Part shown: piece by piece, positions 6,832 through 11,824 of the stretch
Numbering within the stretch: the first letter of the stretch is position 1
How the letters are laid out: each line of letters starts with the position of its first letter
From: JAFMKE01 sp047621945
GTDB taxonomy: Bacteria > Bacteroidota > Bacteroidia > Chitinophagales > UBA8649
Length of the DNA stretch: 11,824 nucleotides
Direction: 5' to 3'
Assembly (NCBI GenBank): GCA_047621945.1
Contig: JBLHMK010000084.1
Span: 1 to 11,824, forward strand
Made by a program: the position numbers and the translations under genes
The notes under the pieces: generated by a model
Databases searched by the model: none
The model's input: the letters and a program-made list of their open reading frames with translations, nothing else
What the model was told of the DNA's origin: nothing

Positions 6832-8085
6832 ATGCTGTACGAACTATTTCATTACTTAAGTCAACATACATCACTGCCTGGAGTAGGTCTTTTTGAATTC
6901 CTATCATTTCGTGCTACTATGGCAGCTGTCCTTTCTTTGGTTATTTCCATTTTGTTAGGGGATATGGTAATTGATAAATTAAGAAGTCTCCAAATTGGAG
7001 AAACTGTGAGAGATTTAGGTCTTGATGGGCAGAAAGAAAAACAAGGTACGCCGACAATGGGTGGCATTTTAATCTTGTTAGCTATTCTTATTCCAACCTT
7101 GTTGCTCGCTGACTTAACCAATATTTATATCATCATTATGATAGTTGCTACTCTTTGGATGGGTGCAATTGGATTCTTGGATGATTATATCAAAGTATTC
7201 AAGAAGAACAAAGAAGGACTAAAAGGGAGATTTAAAGTAGTTGGTCAGATTGGCTTAGGGATTTTCGTTGGAACGATGATGTATTTTCATCCAGATGTTT
7301 ATGTGAAACAAGAAGTTAGTTTTGCCGAGTCTCAAAAGTTTCCTATAGAGCAAATTTCGACGCATAGCGACATGCAAGGCGACGAGCATTACATGGCAAA
7401 AATTGATGCGCCAATTACAAACGTTCCTTTCTTTAAAGGGAATGAGTTTAACTATGAAAAAGTACTAACCATTATCAATCCATCTTGGAAGAAGTTTGGA
7501 TGGTTAATCTTTATACCCGCAGTTATATTTATCATCACAGCAGTATCTAACGGGGCAAATTTAACCGATGGGATAGATGGTCTGGCAACAGGTGTCTCGG
7601 CCATAAGTGGATCTGTTTTGTTTCTATTCGCTTACATATCTGGTAACATCATATTCGCGGAATATCTGAATATTCTATACATACCATTTGCAGCAGAGCT
7701 AACCATTTTCATTGCGGCCTTTGTGGGAGCTTGCATCGGTTTTCTATGGCAGAACTCATATCCAGCTAAAGTCTTTATGGGTGACACGGGGAGCTTGGCA
7801 ATTGGAGGAATCATTGCAACTATAGCTATTCTAACTAGAAAGGAATTGCTTTTACCCATTCTTGGTGGGGTCTTCTTAGCAGAAAACCTCTCGGTAATGA
7901 TACAAGTGGGATATTTCAAATACACGAAGACTAAGTATGGTGAGGGCAAAAGAGTCTTTTTGATGTCTCCACTCCATCATCACTATCAGAAAAAGGGTTA
8001 TCACGAATCTAAGATTGTAACTCGATTTTGGATAATAGGTATTCTGTTAGCCATAATAGCAGTAGCAACATTGAAAATAAGATAA
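6832..8085 (+). CDS. mraY: Phospho-N-acetylmuramoyl-pentapeptide-transferase MraY
   Basis: MraY is the polytopic membrane enzyme that transfers phospho-MurNAc-pentapeptide to undecaprenyl phosphate, making lipid I. Recognisable motifs are QGTPTMGG (71-78), the catalytic FLDDYIK (115-121, Asp117/Asp118), NLTDGIDGLA (243-252), VFMGDTGS (314-321) and the histidine motif SPLHHHYQKKG (379-389). Many hydrophobic segments alternate with these loops, and the C-terminus is membrane-embedded. At 417 residues it is about 55 longer than E. coli MraY (360). The excess lies at about 152-216, between the fourth and fifth membrane segments, which in solved MraY structures is the periplasmic side. Such an insert is usual in Bacteroidota as far as I recall. 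It begins 6 bases after the murE stop. Confidence 0.96.
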   Translation: MLYELFHYLSQHTSLPGVGLFEFLSFRATMAAVLSLVISILLGDMVIDKLRSLQIGETVRDLGLDGQKEKQGTPTMGGILILLAILIPTLLLADLTNIYIIIMIVATLWMGAIGFLDDYIKVFKKNKEGLKGRFKVVGQIGLGIFVGTMMYFHPDVYVKQEVSFAESQKFPIEQISTHSDMQGDEHYMAKIDAPITNVPFFKGNEFNYEKVLTIINPSWKKFGWLIFIPAVIFIITAVSNGANLTDGIDGLATGVSAISGSVLFLFAYISGNIIFAEYLNILYIPFAAELTIFIAAFVGACIGFLWQNSYPAKVFMGDTGSLAIGGIIATIAILTRKELLLPILGGVFLAENLSVMIQVGYFKYTKTKYGEGKRVFLMSPLHHHYQKKGYHESKIVTRFWIIGILLAIIAVATLKIR

Positions 8086-8103
8086 AGAAGAACGACAAGA
8101 ATC

Positions 8104-9450
8104 ATGACTACTAACACTCAAAAAATAGCGATACTCGGGGCTGCGGAAAGCGGTGTAGGGACTGCTATCCTTGCTAAGAAGCAGGGCTATGAGGTTTGGG
8201 TGTCTGACTTTGGAAAAATTAAGGATAAGTATAAAGCACAATTAACTGAACATGCTATTGCTTGGGAAGAGGAAGTGCATACTGAAACGGAAATTCTTAA
8301 TGCAGATTTAGTGATGAAAAGTCCTGGTATTTCAGATAGTGCCCCAATCGTTAAAAAGATTCGCGAAAAGGGAATTTTAGTGGTTTCTGAAATTGAATTT
8401 GCTGCAAAATTTACTGATGCATTTATTATCGCAATAACTGGTAGTAATGGGAAAACTACAACGACAAGTTTAACATATCAGCTATTGAAAGATGCAGGTT
8501 TGAATGTAGCAATAGCCGGAAATATTGGTCAAAGTTTCGCTTACCAAGTAGCAACGGCCGACGTTGATTATTATGTGCTGGAAGTCAGCAGTTTTCAACT
8601 AGATGACACGCACGAGTTTAAGCCGAACATTTCCATATTACTCAATATTACTCCAGATCATTTAGACCGTTACGACTACAAATTTGAAAACTATATCGAG
8701 TCTAAGTTTAAAGTAGCTAAAAATCAAACTGCGGAAGATCTCTTCATTTATTGCCATGATGATGAAGTAGTAAATGATAAGAACAAATTAAAACAAATCC
8801 ATGCCACCGCAATCCCTTTCAGTATTGAAAGAGAGTTAAGCGAGGGAGCATGTCTAAATAATAACGAACTAACAATAAACCTTAAAAAAAAAGTATTTAC
8901 TATGTCAATTAACGAACTAGGAATTAAAGGCAAGCATAATATTTACAACTCAATGGCAGCTTCAATAGTGGCTAGAGCAGTAGACATTAAAAAAGAAAGT
9001 ATCCGGGAAAGCCTCATGGATTTTAAAAATTTAGAACACCGTATGGAAAAGGTGTTGAAAATTGGTGGAGTAGAATTTATAAATGATTCTAAGGCCACCA
9101 ATGTAAACTCTACATGGTATGCCATGGAGTCTATTCAAAACCCAATGGTTTGGATTGCTGGGGGTGTAGACAAAGGGAATGATTACGAAGTACTGAAAGC
9201 ATTAGTGCGTTCAAAAGTACATACAGTAATCTGTTTGGGTAATGATAGCAGAAACCTACACGAAGCATTCTCTCATCATACAGATCTAATGATTAATGTG
9301 CATGATATGAAAGAAGCGGTGAGAATTGCTAATCATTTCGCGAACAAAGGTGATGCTGTTGTTTTATCTCCAGCTTGTGCAAGTTTTGATTTGTTTGAAA
9401 ACTACGAGGATAGAGGGGATCAATTTAAAGCTGCAGTTAGAAATTTATAG
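8104..9450 (+). CDS. murD: UDP-N-acetylmuramoylalanine--D-glutamate ligase MurD
   Basis: MurD is the cytoplasmic ATP-dependent ligase adding D-glutamate to UDP-MurNAc-L-Ala. The 448 residues are of normal length. The N-terminal Rossmann-like domain opens with KIAILGAAESGVG (7-19), where many MurD proteins have Gly at the third position of the loop. The central domain has the P-loop TGSNGKTTT (112-120), the EVSSFQL segment (160-166) and NITPDHLDRY (181-190). The C-terminal domain has LEHRME (310-315), FINDSKATN (325-333), IAGGVDKGND (351-360) and LSPACASFD (421-429). All conserved blocks are present. It follows mraY by 18 bases. It is the last gene before the only loosely packed part of the operon. 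Confidence 0.96.
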   Translation: MTTNTQKIAILGAAESGVGTAILAKKQGYEVWVSDFGKIKDKYKAQLTEHAIAWEEEVHTETEILNADLVMKSPGISDSAPIVKKIREKGILVVSEIEFAAKFTDAFIIAITGSNGKTTTTSLTYQLLKDAGLNVAIAGNIGQSFAYQVATADVDYYVLEVSSFQLDDTHEFKPNISILLNITPDHLDRYDYKFENYIESKFKVAKNQTAEDLFIYCHDDEVVNDKNKLKQIHATAIPFSIERELSEGACLNNNELTINLKKKVFTMSINELGIKGKHNIYNSMAASIVARAVDIKKESIRESLMDFKNLEHRMEKVLKIGGVEFINDSKATNVNSTWYAMESIQNPMVWIAGGVDKGNDYEVLKALVRSKVHTVICLGNDSRNLHEAFSHHTDLMINVHDMKEAVRIANHFANKGDAVVLSPACASFDLFENYEDRGDQFKAAVRNL

Positions 9451-9485
9451 AAGTTAATTGAGAAGGTATAATAGTCTATAGTCAA

Positions 9486-9791
9486 ATGAACAAGCCTAAT
9501 CCCATATTAGATAAATCCTTTGTCTTTTCTAAAAAGATAGTTCGTTTATATTCTGTGTTGATAGATCAATATAAAATGTATGATTTAGGTAGACAGATTT
9601 TAAGGTCAGGTAACTCTATCAGAGCAAATGCTCAAGAGGCGGTTGCCGGAATATCGAAGAAGGATTTTAAAGCAATGTTTGGCATTAGTTTGAAAGAAGC
9701 AAGAGAAACTGAGTATTGGTTAAGACTTTTACATGAAACTGATTTTATTCCTAATGAGGAATTTAATGATTTGTACAGAGACATAGTATAG
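9486..9791 (+). CDS. Four-helix-bundle protein of the 23S rRNA intervening-sequence family, C-terminally truncated
   Basis: The protein is 101 residues, mostly helical. It shows the signature of the '23S rRNA-associated / IVS' four-helix-bundle family: a DKSFVFSKKIV opening (9-19), ILRSGNSIRANAQEA (38-52), and KDFKAMFGISLKEARETEYWLRLL (59-82, read in two halves: the KDFKAMF part and the KEARETEYWLRLL part). The function of this family is unknown; it is not a cell wall enzyme. Family members usually run to about 115-125 residues and end in a fourth helix. Here codon 102 is TAG, and codon 105 is TAA, while the following codons in the same frame still spell a typical family C-terminus (see the remnant at 9792-9845). 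It sits alone in a 440-base insert between murD and ftsW, a place where these genes normally adjoin. It is probably a hitchhiking gene in early decay, although the 101-residue product might still fold. Confidence 0.8.
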   Translation: MNKPNPILDKSFVFSKKIVRLYSVLIDQYKMYDLGRQILRSGNSIRANAQEAVAGISKKDFKAMFGISLKEARETEYWLRLLHETDFIPNEEFNDLYRDIV

Positions 9792-9845
9792 TTAATTTAA
9801 ATTTTAACAGCAATTGTAAAGTCTTCAGAAGAGAAGAAGGTTTAA
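9792..9845 (+). pseudogene. In-frame C-terminal remnant of the four-helix-bundle gene beyond two stop codons
   Basis: Continuing the frame past the TAG at 9789-9791 gives L-I, then TAA at 9798-9800, then I-L-T-A-I-V-K-S-S-E-E-K-K-V and a final TAA at 9843-9845. Family members commonly end with a pattern like E-x-L-I-K-I-L-T-x-I-(I/V)-K-(S/T)-S-K. Replacing the two stops by Glu (GAG) and Lys (AAA), one base change each, restores this pattern and a full length of 119 residues. The simplest reading is two nonsense mutations in a once complete gene. A sequencing error is unlikely to produce two such substitutions, but it cannot be excluded here. Confidence 0.65.
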
Positions 9846-9852
9846 CTGACCA

Positions 9853-9887
9853 ATTATACATTAAAAATTATGCATTATACATTATAA
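9853..9887 (+). repeat. Five-unit tandem heptamer repeat (ATTATRC-type)
   Basis: Five consecutive 7-base units can be read without gaps: ATTATAC, ATTAAAA, ATTATGC, ATTATAC, ATTATAA. The array ends 3 bases before the ftsW ATG and begins 7 bases after the last stop of the four-helix-bundle remnant. The 7-base period and the position beside a four-helix-bundle gene suggest it belongs to the inserted unit. I recall similar ATTATGA-like heptamer runs beside such genes in other Bacteroidota, but cannot verify this here. Confidence 0.7.
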
Positions 9888-9890
9888 GCA

Positions 9891-11078
9891 ATGTTTGAAA
9901 AGCTAAGTAAAAATATAAAAGGAGATAAATTCATCTGGGCAATAGTGCTCACTTTATCTTTATTTTCCTTGTTGGCGGTTTATAGTTCTACCGGAACCTT
10001 AGCGTACAAATATCGTGCGGGTAACACCGAGTACTATCTCATCAAGCAAGTATTCATCATTTGCGGTGGACTAGGATTAATGTACTTAACTCATCTTATT
10101 AACTATAAATATTTTTCTCGCGCATCTCAAATTTTGTATTATCTAAGTATAGTTCTTTTAGTGATAACTCTTTTCTTCGGAACGGATATCAATGAAGCTA
10201 AAAGATGGATTACATTACCTGGAGTAAACTTGACTTTTCAAACTTCCGATTTAGCGAAGTTTGCCTTAATCATGTACCTCGCCCGAATGCTTTCAAAGAA
10301 ACAAGACATGGTGAGTTCTTTTAGCGAAGGGTTTTGGCCAACTATAATGCCGGTATTTATAATTTGCGGACTTATTGCTCCAGAAGACCTTTCTTCAGCA
10401 CTAGTGCTTTTTTCTACAAGTGTTTTAATCATGTTTGTAGGTAGAATTCACATGGCCTACATTGGAGGATTAATTGGTTTATCCTTAATTGCAGTGGGGA
10501 TGTTCGTTACCCTGCTCTTTACTCTGCCAGAGGAAAGCATGCCTGGAAGGATGACTACATGGAAAGGAAGAATTGAATCATTTACCAATGCAGATGGGCT
10601 AGATGAAGATCCTTATCAATTGGTTCAATCGAAAATCGCAATAGCAAAGGGAGGTTTTTTTCCTAATGGTCCTGGAAACAGTACGCAAAGAAACTTTTTA
10701 CCACATCCATATTCTGACTTTATCTATGCAATTATTATTGAAGAGTATAGTTTTTTCGGTGGAGTATTCGTGGTCTTTTTATACTTAGCCTTCTTGGTAC
10801 GTTCAGCTTTTGTCGTCAGGAAATCACCCAAAGCCTTTGGAGCATTATTGGCCTTCGGTTTGGCATTAAGCTTAACCATACAAGCCATGATTAATATGGG
10901 AGTTGCAGTAGGCTTGCTTCCTATTACCGGCTTGACACTACCCTTAGTTAGTATGGGGGGAAGCTCAACCATATTTGTAAGTCTAGCATTTGGAATCATC
11001 TTAAGTGTAAGTAGAGATGCAGAACAACTAGAAGAAGAATTAAAAGCGAATGAAGAATTAATAATAGTAAGCGAATAA
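9891..11078 (+). CDS. ftsW: Peptidoglycan glycosyltransferase FtsW
   Basis: FtsW is the SEDS-family membrane polymerase that joins lipid II into glycan strands at the septum together with FtsI. The 395 residues contain about ten hydrophobic segments. Family landmarks are LLAVYSSTG (27-35), EAKRWITLPG (102-111), FQTSDLAKFALIMYLA (116-131), PEDLSSALVL (164-173), the segment YSDFIYAIIIEE (274-285) holding the presumed catalytic Asp276, and the C-terminal INMGVAVGLLPITGLTLPL (334-352) with SMGGSS (354-359). Residues 377-392 form an acidic cytoplasmic tail rich in Glu. FtsW rather than RodA is inferred from its place between murD and murG. The ATG at 9891 follows directly on the heptamer array. 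It may rely on readthrough from the upstream operon or on a promoter in the insert; I see no clear -7 element. murG starts one base after its stop. Confidence 0.94.
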   Translation: MFEKLSKNIKGDKFIWAIVLTLSLFSLLAVYSSTGTLAYKYRAGNTEYYLIKQVFIICGGLGLMYLTHLINYKYFSRASQILYYLSIVLLVITLFFGTDINEAKRWITLPGVNLTFQTSDLAKFALIMYLARMLSKKQDMVSSFSEGFWPTIMPVFIICGLIAPEDLSSALVLFSTSVLIMFVGRIHMAYIGGLIGLSLIAVGMFVTLLFTLPEESMPGRMTTWKGRIESFTNADGLDEDPYQLVQSKIAIAKGGFFPNGPGNSTQRNFLPHPYSDFIYAIIIEEYSFFGGVFVVFLYLAFLVRSAFVVRKSPKAFGALLAFGLALSLTIQAMINMGVAVGLLPITGLTLPLVSMGGSSTIFVSLAFGIILSVSRDAEQLEEELKANEELIIVSE

Positions 11079-11079
11079 A

Positions 11080-11824
11080 GTGAAGAAAAATTTGAAAATA
11101 TTAATGAGTGGTGGGGGTAGTGGCGGACACGTTTTTCCAGCGATTGCTATTGCCGATGCTATTAAGAAAATTGCACCTGATACGGAGTTTCTATTTATAG
11201 GGGCCTTGGGTAAAATTGAAATGACAGCAGTACCCAAAGCAGGTTATACTATTGAAGGCTTAACTATTGCTGGTCTGCAAAGAAGAATAAGCTTAAAAAA
11301 TCTACTTTTTCCTTTTAAGCTTTTGTTTAGTTTAATCAAAGCATGGTTTATTGTAAAACGATTTAAACCAAACGCAGCTATTGGAACTGGCGGTTATGCT
11401 AGTGGAGCGGCGTTGAAAGTTGCTCAATGGCAAGGAGTTCCAAGTTTTGTTCAGGAGCAAAATGCATTCCCAGGAATTACAAATAAGCTTTTATCCAAAA
11501 AAGTAAGTATCGTGTTTGCCGCCTATCCTGGTTTAGAAAAATATTTTGAAGCTTCAAAAATTCAAATTACGGGTAATCCTTTACGTGGAAGTATTTCCTT
11601 GGAAGGAGTAAGTAGATCCGAAGCGTGTGCGCATTTTGGTATGGATGAGAAAAAACCAATTGTATTTATTACAGGTGGAAGTTTAGGGGCAAGTGCTATT
11701 AATAAGGCAATTGCGGCTAAGCTAGATCAATTCCAAAAACAAGGCGTTCAGTTAATATGGCAGTGTGGTAAGATATATGAAGACAGCTACAAAAACTTAA
11801 ACAGTGCCCAAGTTAAAGTCTTAA
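11080..11824 (+). CDS. murG: UDP-N-acetylglucosamine--lipid I transferase MurG (partial, 3' end outside window)
   Basis: MurG adds GlcNAc to lipid I on the inner face of the membrane, making lipid II. The first 248 residues are present, out of about 365 usual for the family; the frame is open to the window edge. The N-terminal lipid-binding domain starts with KILMSGGGSGGHVFPA (6-21), the glycine loop reading GGGSGGH where GGGTGGH is usual. It continues with IGTGGYASG and FVQEQNAFPGITNKLL, then GNPLR at 165-169, and the first loop of the UDP-GlcNAc domain at about 198-208 (TGGSLGASAIN). The start is GTG at 11080-11082, one base after the ftsW stop. The next in-frame ATG (11104) would cut off the first beta strand, so GTG is preferred. 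Confidence 0.95.
   Translation, partial: MKKNLKILMSGGGSGGHVFPAIAIADAIKKIAPDTEFLFIGALGKIEMTAVPKAGYTIEGLTIAGLQRRISLKNLLFPFKLLFSLIKAWFIVKRFKPNAAIGTGGYASGAALKVAQWQGVPSFVQEQNAFPGITNKLLSKKVSIVFAAYPGLEKYFEASKIQITGNPLRGSISLEGVSRSEACAHFGMDEKKPIVFITGGSLGASAINKAIAAKLDQFQKQGVQLIWQCGKIYEDSYKNLNSAQVKVL

Noticed and set aside
9465..9485. TATAAT hexamer (9467-9472) upstream of the four-helix-bundle gene.
   Set aside because: It resembles an E. coli -10 box, but Bacteroidota promoters use TAnnTTTG, and there is no matching upstream element.
9461..9845. Near-perfect 11-base direct repeats AGAAGGTATAA (9461-9471) and AGAAGGTTTAA (9835-9845) flanking the four-helix-bundle gene, a possible target-site duplication.
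   Set aside because: One mismatch in an AT- and purine-rich region is plausible by chance. The right copy overlaps the coding remnant and leaves the heptamer array outside, so it does not define the insert cleanly. An empty-site comparison would decide.
9831..9845. Terminator after the four-helix-bundle gene (TCTTC-A-GAAGA palindrome at 9822-9832 region).
   Set aside because: The stem is only five bases with almost no loop and is not followed by a T-run; a terminator here would also cut off ftsW and murG.

Overview
The window is the front half of a division and cell wall (dcw) gene cluster from a member of the Bacteroidota. Several independent signs point to this phylum. The MraY is long, with an extra loop. 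A short FtsL-like protein is followed by a class B penicillin-binding protein that carries a C-terminal PASTA domain. Shine-Dalgarno sequences are generally absent. Perfect matches to the Bacteroidota -7 promoter element (TAnnTTTG) occur upstream of smpB and mraZ. A '23S rRNA intervening sequence' four-helix-bundle gene, a family very common in this phylum, sits inside the cluster. The DNA is AT-rich throughout. A cytophagal lineage is my guess, but the sequence read by eye does not settle the family.

Layout. Two genes on the minus strand occupy the left end: a Gre-factor-like protein (78-524) and smpB (621-1076, GTG start). A 413-base non-coding divergent region follows (1077-1489). It carries a consensus DnaA box with two near-matches, a candidate -7 promoter element, and a 10-bp-periodic TGGGA array that looks like an autoregulatory MraZ operator. 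From 1490 to the right end everything is on the plus strand: mraZ, rsmH, ftsL-like, ftsI, murE, mraY, murD, a four-helix-bundle gene, ftsW and the first two thirds of murG, which runs off the edge. Spacing is tight: overlaps of 14 and 4 bases at ftsL/ftsI and ftsI/murE, and gaps of 0-18 bases elsewhere. The one exception is a 440-base stretch between murD and ftsW that holds the four-helix-bundle gene and a five-unit heptamer repeat.

How the genes work together. MurE (meso-diaminopimelate type), MraY, MurD and MurG carry out successive cytoplasmic and membrane steps from UDP-MurNAc-peptide to lipid II. FtsW and FtsI polymerise and cross-link lipid II at the septum, and the FtsL-like protein is their likely bitopic partner. 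MraZ is the presumed regulator of the operon, and RsmH methylates 16S rRNA. SmpB works in ribosome rescue and is unrelated in function.

The core genes are ordinary and intact. The parts worth a second look are the divergent control region (DnaA boxes beside an MraZ-type array; possibly a replication origin or a DnaA-responsive promoter) and the insert in the operon. There the four-helix-bundle gene has two in-frame stop codons just before a still recognisable C-terminus and is followed by a 7-bp repeat array ending three bases before ftsW.
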